Positions 34,048 to 44,000 of a stretch of 64,000 bases of DNA are shown in pieces; position 1 is the first letter of the stretch; the number at the start of each line of letters is the position of its first letter. The notes beneath the pieces were generated by a model that was given only the letters and a program-made list of their open reading frames with translations, was not told the DNA's origin and ran no database searches. The DNA lies in assembly GCF_003286415.2 (NCBI RefSeq), contig NZ_CP043450.1, positions 3,720,001 to 3,784,000 on the forward strand, written 5' to 3'. The DNA is from Mucilaginibacter rubeus (lineage in GTDB: Bacteria; Bacteroidota; Bacteroidia; Sphingobacteriales; Sphingobacteriaceae). A program made the translations under genes and the position numbers.

Positions 34048-34922
34048 GACAAAATTTGGTTCCGGTATTCGCGAGGGCTTACTTTTTTAATCACCTTAAA
34101 AAAGCGGTTAAAGTTTGATACGTTGTTAAAACCGCATTCATAGGCTATATCTGTAATACTGGTTTCTTTATGGCCCAGCAATTTACAGGCATAGCCTATT
34201 CTTGTTTCATTTACAAACTGAGTAAATGACTTTTGCGTGCGGGCCTTAAAAAACCGGCAAAACGCAAAGGTGTTCATGTTAGCCACATCGGCTATTGTGT
34301 TTAGTGAGATATCTTCCCTGAAATTGTCAAAGATGTACTTAAACACCTGATCCATACGTTTGCTATCATTGTACTGATAGTAGTTGATATAGTTGATACT
34401 GGCCAGCAGATCATATTCGGTATCTGATGAACTCATGATATTCAGGATGTCGAGCAGGGTGATGATTTTTTGCAGCCCCTCCTGCTGCAAAATCTGGTAC
34501 ATTAATTTTACTACCATATCCCGGCTTCTGCCTTTCAACTCCACCCCTCTTTGTGCCTTGTTCAAAAACGACTCGATTTTGCGCACATTTCCAAAAGCCG
34601 AAAGGTGCAGCAATAACTTCGATGGATTAAAATAGATAGATAGTGAATGCGCATAAGGCTCCGGTTCGTCTCCGTTAGTTTGCTCCTGTGTGTTGTGCCA
34701 AACGTGTGGGATGTTTGACCCCAGGAAAATAAGCTCACCGCTTTCAAAATAATCAACAAGGTCGCCGATTATCCTTTTGCCCGAACTTTTTACAATATGG
34801 ACCAGCTGGCATTCCTCATGAAAATGAAACTCATTGGAGAAAAAAGGAAGCCTGACTTCCTTGGCAACAAAAAGGTCTTCTGACTGTACCCCGTCAGACA
34901 ATACGGCTAAAATTGGTTTCAT
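34044..34922 (-). CDS. AraC family transcriptional regulator of the fucose locus
   Basis: This 292-residue protein has an N-terminal cupin-like sensing region (about 10-130, FFSNEFHFHEECQLVHIVKS, GELIFLGSNIPHVWHN) and a C-terminal pair of HTH motifs (about 190-290, NTIADVANMNTFAFCRFFKA, TSITDIAYECGFNNVSNFNR, FKVIKKVSPREYR). This is the standard layout for sugar-responsive AraC/XylS regulators. It is divergent from the fuconate dehydratase gene across 220 bp, so it most likely senses fucose or a catabolite and controls the locus. A motif shared with the upstream region of the esterase gene lies 38 bp before its start. Its stop overlaps the end of the STAND gene. Confidence 0.9.
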   Translation of the reverse strand: MKPILAVLSDGVQSEDLFVAKEVRLPFFSNEFHFHEECQLVHIVKSSGKRIIGDLVDYFESGELIFLGSNIPHVWHNTQEQTNGDEPEPYAHSLSIYFNPSKLLLHLSAFGNVRKIESFLNKAQRGVELKGRSRDMVVKLMYQILQQEGLQKIITLLDILNIMSSSDTEYDLLASINYINYYQYNDSKRMDQVFKYIFDNFREDISLNTIADVANMNTFAFCRFFKARTQKSFTQFVNETRIGYACKLLGHKETSITDIAYECGFNNVSNFNRFFKVIKKVSPREYRNQILS

Positions 34923-34959
34923 TTTAACAAGATCAGATCACAAAAGCTAAATATAAGCA

Positions 34960-34974
34960 AAAATACTATCGAAA
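34960..34974. promoter_or_regulatory. Candidate fuc-locus operator, site 1
   Basis: AAAATACTATCGAAA lies in the spacer between the divergent araC and fuconate dehydratase genes. It differs at one position of 15 from the site at 38657-38672. The spacer also has a 7-bp dyad ATACCTT/AAGGTAT at 35028-35048, another possible binding site. Confidence 0.5.
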
Positions 34975-35142
34975 GTTGCCAATTAAAGTGAAAGTAAAAA
35001 ATCAAACCGCACTAATTTTACAACATCATACCTTATCCAACAAGGTATAATAAACCGATTTATAAACACAGGAAACAAGATTTTATCGAGGGCTTTTCTA
35101 TGGAGAACAGTCTGAATTTATTTGCAAAATATATTTACTTAC

Positions 35143-36372
35143 ATGTACATTACTAAAATTGAAGTTACCGACAAGCGTTTTAATTTAGGCAATGGCGCCG
35201 GATCTGATGCTGTAAACGATTCAACCCAGTATGCTTACGCCATTTGCGAACTGCATACCGATAGCAGCGTAAAAGGAATTGGCCTGGCCTTTACCCTTGG
35301 CGCCGGCAACGACCTGGTATGCAAAGCCATACAATACCTTTCCGAAACATTGCAGGGCCGCGAAATTGAGGAACTGATGTCCGATTTCGGTTCGGTTTAC
35401 CGCTCGATACTTGACTCGCCCACTTACCGTTGGCTGGGGCCACACAAAGGCGTTATGCAACTGGCGCTGGCCGCTATAGTAAACGCATGTTTCGACCTTT
35501 GGGCTAAAAGCCGGCAGGTACCGCTTTGGAAACTCCTGCTTGATCTGAGCCCGAAAGAACTGGTAGCCACACTCGACCTTAATTACCTGGAAGATGTATT
35601 AACCATTGAAGAAGCAGAAAACATTTTAAGGAACAATCTTACCGGCCGTACGCTACGCAACAGAGTTTTGCAAACAGGTTATAAAGCCTATGATACATCG
35701 GTAGGTTGGTTTAACTACTCAGATGAAAAAATTAAGGAAAATGTGGCGCGCGCCATCGACCGCGGGTTTACGGCAATGAAATTAAAAGTAGGCTCAAACG
35801 ACCCGTTGCGCGATATCCGCAGGGCAAAGCTGGTTCGGGCCGAAGCAGGCGATAGAACTACTATCATGCTTGATGCCAATCAAAAGTGGAACCTGCCGCA
35901 GGCCATCTCCATCTGTAAAGAGTTAAGTACTATCAATCCTTACTGGATTGAAGAGCCTACCCACCCAGATGACGTACTGGCCCATCAAACATTGGCTAAA
36001 GAAATTGCGCCGCTTAAAATTGCCGCAGGTGAGCATATCCCTAACAAGATCATCTTCAAAAACTTTTTAGAGGCAGGCGCTATGGATTTTTGCCAGGTTG
36101 ATTGTGTGCGCGTTGGTGGTGTGTCCGAATTTTTAACGATCAGCCTGCTGGCAAAAAAGTTCAACGTACCGGTAGTGCCTCATGTGGGCGATATGGGGCA
36201 GATCCATCAGCATTTAGTATTGTTTAACCATGTTGCTATTGGGCACGAAAACTTATTTTTGGAACACATACCGCATTTGGCCAAATACTTTAAAAATCCG
36301 GCCAATATTAGCGGAGGCTATTACGCTGTACCTGCCGAAGCAGGCAACAGCAGCGACCTTGTAACCAGCTAA
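35143..36372 (+). CDS. L-fuconate dehydratase-like enolase superfamily enzyme
   Basis: From the ATG at 35143 the protein starts MYITKIEVTDKRFNLG and is 409 residues. An upstream ATG (35122) adds seven residues that do not fit the family start. It is a mandelate-racemase-type enolase superfamily member. RWLGPHKGVMQLALAAIVNA matches L-fuconate dehydratases. Catalytic blocks: FTAMKLKVG (K-x-K), IMLDANQKWN, WIEEPTHPDD and IAAGEHIPN (Asp/Glu metal ligands), and a late VPHVGDMGQIHQH with the general-acid/base His. It should convert L-fuconate to 2-keto-3-deoxy-L-fuconate in the cytoplasm. Operon with the SDR (9 bp) and permease (12 bp). Confidence 0.9.
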   Translation: MYITKIEVTDKRFNLGNGAGSDAVNDSTQYAYAICELHTDSSVKGIGLAFTLGAGNDLVCKAIQYLSETLQGREIEELMSDFGSVYRSILDSPTYRWLGPHKGVMQLALAAIVNACFDLWAKSRQVPLWKLLLDLSPKELVATLDLNYLEDVLTIEEAENILRNNLTGRTLRNRVLQTGYKAYDTSVGWFNYSDEKIKENVARAIDRGFTAMKLKVGSNDPLRDIRRAKLVRAEAGDRTTIMLDANQKWNLPQAISICKELSTINPYWIEEPTHPDDVLAHQTLAKEIAPLKIAAGEHIPNKIIFKNFLEAGAMDFCQVDCVRVGGVSEFLTISLLAKKFNVPVVPHVGDMGQIHQHLVLFNHVAIGHENLFLEHIPHLAKYFKNPANISGGYYAVPAEAGNSSDLVTS

Positions 36373-36381
36373 AAACCAAAA

Positions 36382-37146
36382 ATGAACCAGTTATTAAACA
36401 AAGTAATATTTATTACCGGAGGTGCATCAGGCATTGGTTTGGCTTGTGCCGAAGCTTATATCCGTGAGGGGGCAACCGTTTTTATAATGGATGTTAATGA
36501 GCGGGCCCTTTATAAAACGCTTGACCGTTTTGACGGCAAACATGAAGGCATTGCGGGAGATGTATCAAACAGCGCCGACGTAAAAGCTGCTTTTGAAACT
36601 ATTAATAAGCATTATGGCAAGCTCGATGCCATTCACAACAATGCGGCTATAGCTCATCCATCAAAACCTGTTGACGAAACAGAAGAAGATGAATGGGATG
36701 CCTTGATGAATATTAACCTTAAAAGCCTGTTCTGGACAACCAAATATGGCATCAACATGCTTAAAGCATCAAAAGGCTGTATCCTGAATACCAGTAGTAT
36801 GGCCGGCGATATCGGGCAAAGTCTGCATGCTGCTTATACCGCAACCAAAGGGGGCATCAACGCGCTTACCAAATCTATGGCGCTTGACTATGCGCAATAT
36901 GGCATCCGGGTAAACGCGGTTTCGCCGGCTGGGGTGTGGACACCATTGCTTAAGCAATGGGCTGCCGAACAGCCGGATCCCGGATCGATAGAGAAATATC
37001 TGAATGACATACACGCCTTAGGCTACTGCCCAGAGGGAGATGTAGTTGCCGACGCGGCAGTTTTCCTGCTGTCGGACGCGGCACGATTTGTAACCGGCTG
37101 CATTATGCCGGTAAGCGGTGGGGCCGAATTAGGGTACAGACGATAA
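36382..37146 (+). CDS. SDR oxidoreductase of L-fucose catabolism
   Basis: This 254-residue classical short-chain dehydrogenase has TGGASGIGLACAEAY (TGxxxGxG nucleotide-binding motif), MDVNE after strand 2 (acidic residue suggesting NAD preference), HNNAAIAH (NNAG variant), SSMAGDIG with the catalytic Ser, and YTATKGG (YxxxK). Given its place between fuconate dehydratase and FucP, it is either L-fucose 1-dehydrogenase or 2-keto-3-deoxy-L-fuconate dehydrogenase. Sequence alone does not decide. Spacing on both sides is 9-12 bp, so it belongs to one operon. Confidence 0.88.
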   Translation: MNQLLNKVIFITGGASGIGLACAEAYIREGATVFIMDVNERALYKTLDRFDGKHEGIAGDVSNSADVKAAFETINKHYGKLDAIHNNAAIAHPSKPVDETEEDEWDALMNINLKSLFWTTKYGINMLKASKGCILNTSSMAGDIGQSLHAAYTATKGGINALTKSMALDYAQYGIRVNAVSPAGVWTPLLKQWAAEQPDPGSIEKYLNDIHALGYCPEGDVVADAAVFLLSDAARFVTGCIMPVSGGAELGYRR

Positions 37147-37158
37147 AACAAGATAATA

Positions 37159-38457
37159 ATGAACAAAACCAACGGTAATACATCCAAATATTTGGCCCCG
37201 CTGCTGATAGTAATGAGCCTGATGTTTTTCTGGAACCTTAGCCGCAACATTAACGATGTGCTGATCCCGCATCTGAAGAGGGCATGCCAGTTAACTGATC
37301 TGCAATCGTCGCTGATCCAATCCGCATTTTTTGGGGCTTATTTTCTGATGGCTTTACCTGCAGGGCGCTTCATCGAAAAAACGGGTTACAGGGCAGGGAT
37401 GCTTACCGGGCTTATTCTGGCAGCTATCGGTGCCGCTATATTTTATCCGGCTGCTACCACCAGGTTTTACCCGGTATTCCTGCTGGCATTATTTACCATG
37501 GCATCAGGCTTTGCCATATTGGAAGTTACTGCCACACCCTATATCTCAAAACTTGGTGATCCGGACCACGCGTCAAGCCGGTTAAGCCTGGCCGCTGCAG
37601 TTGGCTCAATGGGGGCCACTATAGGGCCTTTCATTGGTTCCAGATTTTTGCTGCATGAAAAAGATATCCCGGCAAGCCTGATCCAATCCTTTAACCCCGA
37701 GCAGCTTAGGTCGTTTTTAAACAGCGAAGCACACCTGGTGATTCCACCTTATTTAACATTGGCGGCATTATTTATCGCCCTATGCGTGGTACTTTACTTT
37801 TTAAAGTTACCGGTAATTCATGAAGGTAACAGCAGGCAAAAACTCTCTGGAGTATTTAAATTCAGGCATACTATATTGGGGGTGCTCGCCGTTTTCGCGT
37901 ACCTGGGTGCCGAAGTTGGTGTGGTAAGTTTCATTATCCGGTACACAAAATCATTAAATATTGCAGGCATTACCGAGCAAAAAGCGGCCTTATTTATTAC
38001 GCTTTATATGGCGCTGGTATTGGCCGGACGGTTACTGGGGGCATTTTTGCTTAAGCAGGTTAAGCCTAATAAAGTGCTTACGCTATGTAGTATCGGCGCG
38101 TTTATGCTGATATTGATATCGGTACTTACAAGTGGCTATGTATCCATAATTTCATTATCCGTAGTTGGGCTGTTCACTTCGGTAATGTACCCGATCATTT
38201 TTACTCTGAGCATCAAAAGCATTGGCGACTATACCAAAGTTGCTTCATCCTTACTCATTATGGGCGTTGTTGGCGGAGCTATTATCCCACCAATAATGGG
38301 CTTAATATCTGATCATTCGGGCATCAGGATGGCATTTATAGTACCACTTGTTTGCTATGTATATGTACTGTACTACGGCCTTAAAGGCTATGTGGTGAAA
38401 AACAAAACTTATTCGGACGAACCCGAAGAACCGCTATTGACCGTAATAGGTCATTAG
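37159..38457 (+). CDS. fucP: FucP-type L-fucose:proton symporter (MFS)
   Basis: This 432-residue protein has about 12 hydrophobic segments. It begins with the FucP-family signature MFFWNLSRNINDVLIPHLK followed by LTDLQSSLIQSAFFGAYFLMALPAG. Other conserved pieces are FILEVTATPYISKLGDP-like AILEVTATPYISKLG, LAAAVGSMGATIGPFIGS and FTSVMYPIIFTLSIKSIG. The N-D pair of 'NINDVLIPHL' fits the proton/sugar site known for FucP. It should carry L-fucose (or a related 6-deoxy sugar) across the inner membrane. It ends the catabolic operon and is followed by an intrinsic terminator. Confidence 0.92.
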   Translation: MNKTNGNTSKYLAPLLIVMSLMFFWNLSRNINDVLIPHLKRACQLTDLQSSLIQSAFFGAYFLMALPAGRFIEKTGYRAGMLTGLILAAIGAAIFYPAATTRFYPVFLLALFTMASGFAILEVTATPYISKLGDPDHASSRLSLAAAVGSMGATIGPFIGSRFLLHEKDIPASLIQSFNPEQLRSFLNSEAHLVIPPYLTLAALFIALCVVLYFLKLPVIHEGNSRQKLSGVFKFRHTILGVLAVFAYLGAEVGVVSFIIRYTKSLNIAGITEQKAALFITLYMALVLAGRLLGAFLLKQVKPNKVLTLCSIGAFMLILISVLTSGYVSIISLSVVGLFTSVMYPIIFTLSIKSIGDYTKVASSLLIMGVVGGAIIPPIMGLISDHSGIRMAFIVPLVCYVYVLYYGLKGYVVKNKTYSDEPEEPLLTVIGH

Positions 38458-38470
38458 GCTTCCATCTACC

Positions 38471-38504
38471 AAACTTACGAAGTTTTAAAGGCTTCGTAAG
38501 TTTT
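38471..38504 (+). terminator. Intrinsic terminator after fucP
   Basis: A 12-bp stem AAACTTACGAAG / CTTCGTAAGTTT with a 9-nt loop ends in TTTTC, 14 bp after the permease stop. It separates the catabolic operon from the glycan-degradation genes. Confidence 0.85.
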
Positions 38505-38566
38505 CTCCGGCATGATTATCGGCCATTAATAAAACAATCAGTACAATTTTGCGCAACTTTTAGTTT

Positions 38567-38582
38567 TTTCGACACTATTTTG
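38567..38582. promoter_or_regulatory. Candidate fuc-locus operator, site 2
   Basis: TTTCGACACTATTTTG is the reverse complement, with one mismatch, of the 16-mer at 38657-38672, 90 bp away. Both lie in the 376-bp spacer upstream of the esterase gene. The rest of that spacer is AT-rich and holds the fucP terminator and no ORF. Confidence 0.55.
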
Positions 38583-38656
38583 TTGTGAAAAATACACTTA
38601 ATACAACTAAATTGTTTCAGCAAGGCATTTTTTACCAAAAACAGGAAAAGCAATGT

Positions 38657-38672
38657 CAAAATAGTATCGAAA
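38657..38672. promoter_or_regulatory. Candidate fuc-locus operator, site 3
   Basis: CAAAATAGTATCGAAA is the inverted partner of site 2 and near-identical to site 1 by the araC gene. An inverted pair with 90-bp spacing would suit an AraC-type dimer that loops or bridges DNA. Confidence 0.55.
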
Positions 38673-38833
38673 CAAATCAATTTAAGTGCAATTTATTGTT
38701 AATGCCCTTCATACTTTTATCTTAATTATAAACGCCAGCTACTAAGGTTTTTACAAATACTTTTTAATCGAAAACAGCAATCCTCAAAAAAAGGACGAAG
38801 TTTTTGAAGTGGGATTGCTATAACCAATACTGA

Positions 38834-40822
38834 ATGATTAAAACTTTACTAATTACGCTATTATTGGGGTTCACGGCCGGTATTGCCTCAGCACAAAACC
38901 ATGAAAATGGCGGTGCGGGCAATGCCCCAGCCGTATATACCATTCAACATACAGCCAATGATAGCTGGAAGGGGTTTGAGCGGGTAAATATCATTATTGG
39001 TACTCATAAAGCCTATTTTGTAAACCCTAAAAAACCGCTTGAAGGTAACCCTTGGATATGGCGGGCCTCGTTTCCGGATTGGCATACCGATATTGACAGC
39101 ATCCTGCTAACCAAAGGCTTTCGCGTAGCTTTTGTAAACGTTGACGATCAATATGGTAGCCCCTATGCATTACAGGTATGGGATGCTTTCTATAAATATT
39201 TAACCACCAAACAATCATTTGCCACAAAAGTTGCCCTTGAAGGCGTAAGCCGCGGAGGTTTATACGTATACGGCTGGGCCAAACGCAACCCAGATAAAAT
39301 TAGTTGCATTTATAACGAAGCACCTGTTTGCAACATTAAAAGCTGGCCGGGTGGTAAACTAAGTGCTCCCGGAGATGCCGGTTTGTGGAAGCAACTGCAG
39401 CAGGTATATCACTTTACAGAGCAACAGGCACTTGATTATAAAGACAATCCTATTGATAACCTTGACGGGCTTGCCGCTTTCAAAGTTCCTGTAATGCACA
39501 TTATCGGTATAAACGACCAGGTTGTACCCAATGCCGATAATACCAATATCCTTGCTCAACGTTATACGGCCTTAGGCGGCCCGATGATGGTATATCCTGT
39601 AACTGCCGGTCCGCAGGAATTAAACGGGCACCACTTCCCTATTGAACACCCGGAACAATGGGCAGATCTGATCATAGGTTACAACTACCCGGTAAAAAAG
39701 GCATTACCCTATGTCGATTACTTTACAACCCGTAACGGTTTAACCAATAGTCTTAATGTATTTAACGCAGGCCAAAAAGCTACGGTAGCGTTTTTAGGCG
39801 GATCCATCACCTACAACCCGGGCTGGCGCGAAAAGATCAGTCGTTACCTTACCGAGCGCTTTCCATCAACTAATTTTCACTTTATACAAGCCGGCATCCC
39901 ATCTTTAGGAAGTGTGCCTCATGCTTTCCGCTTGCAAAGGGACGTGCTTGATTCGGGCAAAGTGGATTTAATGTTTGTTGAAGCAGCCGTTAACGACAAC
40001 GTAAACGGCCTGGATAGCCTGACCGAAGTACGCGCTTTGGAGGGCATTGTAAGGCATGCAAAAAAGACTAACCCATTGATGGATATCGTCGTGATGTCGT
40101 TTGTTGATCCGGATAAGATCAGGGATTACAACAATGGCAAAACACCACTGCAAATTAAAAATCATGAACTGGTAGCTGGACATTACGGCTTGCCGTCTAT
40201 CAATTTGGCTAAAGAAGTTACCGACAAGCTTAACAAACATGAGTTTTCATGGCAATATGATTTTAAAGACCTGCACCCAGCCATTTATGGGCAGGAGCTT
40301 TATTTTGCTTCGATAAAAAGTTTACTTAACGCATGTTTTGATGATCAACAAAACAAGGCATCAAAATTATCGGCACTACCAAAACCACTTAATAACCTCA
40401 ATTTAAATAACGGCAGGTATTACAACATCCAGAACGCTAAAAACTTGAACGGGTGGGCTATTAACCCTGATTGGGCACCTGATAACAACCTGGCAACCCG
40501 CGAAGGTTTTGTACATAAGCCAATGCTTATCGCAACAAAATCGGGCTCATCATTAACATTGCCATTTACAGGCACCGCTATTGGTATGGCCATAGTATCT
40601 GGCCCGGACGCGGGTATTATAAGCTATAGTATTGATGGCGGCCCCAAAAAGAAAATGGATCTGTACACACAATTCAGCTCATGGATCTACCTGCCATGGT
40701 ATGTAACCTTCAGTACCGATCTTAAAAAAGGTTCACATACGCTCAATTTAAAAATTGACACCGATAAGAATGCAAACAGTAAAGGAAACGCGTGCCAGGT
40801 AGTTTATTTTTTAACCAATTGA
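38834..40822 (+). CDS. Secreted two-domain hydrolase: alpha/beta hydrolase fused to SGNH esterase
   Basis: This 662-residue protein has a signal peptide (ending GIASAQ). Residues about 35-285 are an alpha/beta hydrolase with nucleophile S139 in GVSRGG, Asp in GINDQVVP and His in NGHHFP. Residues about 310-510 are an SGNH/GDSL-type hydrolase with S324 in GGSIT, Gly in GIPSLGS, Asn in EAAVND and Asp/His in DLHPAIYG. Both catalytic sets look complete. A C-terminal beta domain (about 560-662, TLPFTGTAIGMAIVSGPDAG) resembles those after SGNH esterases. It probably removes acyl groups from the glycan targeted by the locus. It has its own upstream region carrying two copies of the locus motif. Confidence 0.87.
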   Translation: MIKTLLITLLLGFTAGIASAQNHENGGAGNAPAVYTIQHTANDSWKGFERVNIIIGTHKAYFVNPKKPLEGNPWIWRASFPDWHTDIDSILLTKGFRVAFVNVDDQYGSPYALQVWDAFYKYLTTKQSFATKVALEGVSRGGLYVYGWAKRNPDKISCIYNEAPVCNIKSWPGGKLSAPGDAGLWKQLQQVYHFTEQQALDYKDNPIDNLDGLAAFKVPVMHIIGINDQVVPNADNTNILAQRYTALGGPMMVYPVTAGPQELNGHHFPIEHPEQWADLIIGYNYPVKKALPYVDYFTTRNGLTNSLNVFNAGQKATVAFLGGSITYNPGWREKISRYLTERFPSTNFHFIQAGIPSLGSVPHAFRLQRDVLDSGKVDLMFVEAAVNDNVNGLDSLTEVRALEGIVRHAKKTNPLMDIVVMSFVDPDKIRDYNNGKTPLQIKNHELVAGHYGLPSINLAKEVTDKLNKHEFSWQYDFKDLHPAIYGQELYFASIKSLLNACFDDQQNKASKLSALPKPLNNLNLNNGRYYNIQNAKNLNGWAINPDWAPDNNLATREGFVHKPMLIATKSGSSLTLPFTGTAIGMAIVSGPDAGIISYSIDGGPKKKMDLYTQFSSWIYLPWYVTFSTDLKKGSHTLNLKIDTDKNANSKGNACQVVYFLTN

Positions 40823-41026
40823 TTTTTTCAAAAAAGCAGCAGCAAGCTTAAACACGGCTAAAAAATTTTAATTGTCAACTTAACATATTTTAACTCTCAA
40901 TAAACAACATGATTAAACCAGTTTTTAAAGGAAAAACCTTTTACCAACTCCGCATTTAAATGCATTAAAACCGACACACCCAAAAACCAAACTCAAAAAA
41001 CAAAAAACCATTATCAAACCAATTTT

Positions 41027-44000
41027 ATGAAACAATTTTACCAATGTATCAAAGCCCGGCGGGAGCTTAAGCGCTCGTACAAACCTGCACCGGGTTTTTA
41101 TTGCTTTGTATTATTACTGCTGAGCTTTATTGGCTCGGCACAATTTACACATGCGCAAACAACCAAGGTAACCATTACAGGCCGTGTAACAGATACCCTG
41201 GGGGCAACAATTGCCGGTGCCAACATCATAGCTACCAACCGTAAAAACCTGGGTACCACTACCGATATAAACGGTAAGTTTGTGATTGATGCAGAACCCG
41301 GTACCATCCTTAAAGTATCGTACGTAACTTTTGTCGATCAATTTTTCACTGTTTCGGCCAGTAAGCTGGTGGTAAACATTGTACTTAAAGAATCAAAACG
41401 AGGCCTTGAAGAAGTTGTGGTACTGGCCTACGGTAAAAAAGAACGTAAGGAAGCTGTAGTAGGTTCTGTAACTACCGTTAAACCTGCCGACCTGAAAATC
41501 CCCGCCAGTAACTTAACCAACGCGCTTGCAGGTCAGGTGGCGGGTATCATCGCGTTTCAGCCAAGCGGCCAGCCGGGGCAGGATAATTCCAGCTTTTTTA
41601 TTCGTGGTGTAACCACTTTCGGCTATAAAAAAGACCCGCTCATTTTGATCGACAACGTTGAGCTTTCTACATCTGACCTTGCCCGCTTGCAGGTTGATGA
41701 TATTGCCAGCTTTTCGATATTAAAAGACGCCAGTGCCACCGCGCTTTACGGTGCCCGCGGTGCCAACGGTGTAATTTTAGTAAGTACCAAAGAAGGTAAA
41801 ATTGGTAAGGCTAAGATTAACGTACGCGTGGAAAACTCCATTTCACAATCGGCCAAAACCCTGCAGCTTGCCGATCCTATCACTTACATGAAGCTTTTTA
41901 ACGAAGCCACCATAACCCGCGATCCGTTAAGCCCTCTCCCCTTCTCTCAAAATAAAATATTAAACACAGAGGCTACGCTGAGCAATGCTCCAGGCAGCAA
42001 TAAATACGTTTATCCGGCTGTTGACTGGCTGGATATGCTTTTCAAAAAGCGTACAGCTACCCAACGTGCAGATATGAGCGTAAGCGGTGGCGGTGACGTT
42101 GCCCGTTACTACGTATCAGGATCATATAACGTTGATCATGGTATCCTGAGGCAAGATATTGCCAACAATAACAACAACAACGTTAAGTTTGAAAATTACC
42201 AGTTACGCTCAAACGTTAACATCAATTTAAGCAAAACTACCGAGCTTATTGTAAGGCTTGCCGGCTCGTTCAATGAGTATAACGGCCCTCTGACTGCCGA
42301 CGCTTCGTTTTCGACCGACCTTTATAACGTTGCCGTACATACCAGCCCGGTATTATTCCCTGCTTATTTCCCTGCCGATTCGGCCAACCGCAATGTTAAA
42401 CACATTTTGTTTGGTAACGCGGCACCGGCAAACGCGGGCTCGGCATCAAATGCTATCGCCTACAATAACCCTTACGCAGCGTTATTGCGCGGCCATAAAA
42501 ACTATTCTGAATCAAGGCTATCTGCCCAGTTAGAGCTAAATCAAAAATTGGATTTTATAACCAGCGGGCTTAACTTCCACGGCTTATTTCATACCAACAG
42601 ATATTCATATTTTCAGTCGCAAATGGGTTATTCGCCATTTTACTACAACGTGAATACTTATGATAAAGCCACCAATCAGTATACTTTAACATGGCTTAAC
42701 CCACAGCCAACCGGCAACAATGTCGCTACCGAATATTTAAGTTACTACCGCGACCCAAGTACAGATAACCTGAACACCTATATCTATTTCCAGGGTGTTT
42801 TAGATTACAACCACGCATTTGGGGATAATAATGTGAGCGCGTCATTGATCGGCACACGCCAACAAACGGTATATTCAGCAGCAAAAGACCCTGTATTAAA
42901 CTACCCTACTTTACAGTATTCGTTGCCTTACCGCAACTTAACCCTTGCAGGCCGCGCTACTTATTCATTTAAAAGCCGCTATTTCCTGGAGTTTAACTTT
43001 GGCTATAACGGTACCGAACGTTTTTCGGCCAATCACAGGTATGGTTTCTTCCCTACCATAGGCGGTTCGTGGATTGTATCTGACGAAAAATTCTGGGGTC
43101 AAGGGCTTTATGATGTTGTCACTCGTATGAAGTTACGGGCCAGCTATGGTTTAGTAGGTAATGACGCAATTGGCTCGCAGCGTTTCTTCTTCCTTTCGGA
43201 TGTTAACCTTAACGGCGGAAACCCGGCTTCGTTTGGTACTTACAATGGATATACGCGCAATGGTGTTTACATCAACAATTACGAAAACCCAAATGTAACC
43301 TGGGAAACCTCGCGCCAGCTAAACCTTGGTCTTGAGTTCACCCTGTTTAAAAATCTGAATGTAGTAGCCGAGGTTTATAAATATCACCGTTATAACATTC
43401 TGCAAACACGTAGCTCGCTCCCTACAACACTGGGACTTGAAGCACTTGACCAGTATGGCAACCCCAACGTTACCGCTAATATAGGCACAGCCAATACCAA
43501 AGGTATCGACCTGCAGATGGATTATAAGGCTACTATAAACAACAATGTATGGTTGCAAGGTCGGGGCAACTTTACCTTAGCAAGCAGCAAATATGGTAAT
43601 TATGAAGAACCTCAGTACAAAGAAGCCTACCGCTACCACAATGGTCAGGAAATAGGCAGGCAGTACGGCTATATTGCCGAACGTTTGTTTGTTGATGATA
43701 ACGAAGCAAGGAACTCTCCTTCACAAATCTTTTCGACCAATGGTATCCCTCCGGGCGGTGGCGATATCAAATACCGCGACTTAAACGGAGACGGTAAAAT
43801 TGACGGCGCCGACCAAACCTTTATCGGCTATCCAACCGTTCCGGAAATTGTATATGGTTACGGTTTATCTGCAGGCATCAAAAACTTTGATATTTCCTGC
43901 TTTTTCCAAGGCCAGGCTCGTGTATCCTTCTTTATCGATCCTAACCGTACCAGTCCCTTCATTCAAAGCCCCGACCCATATATCTATGGTAATACACAGC

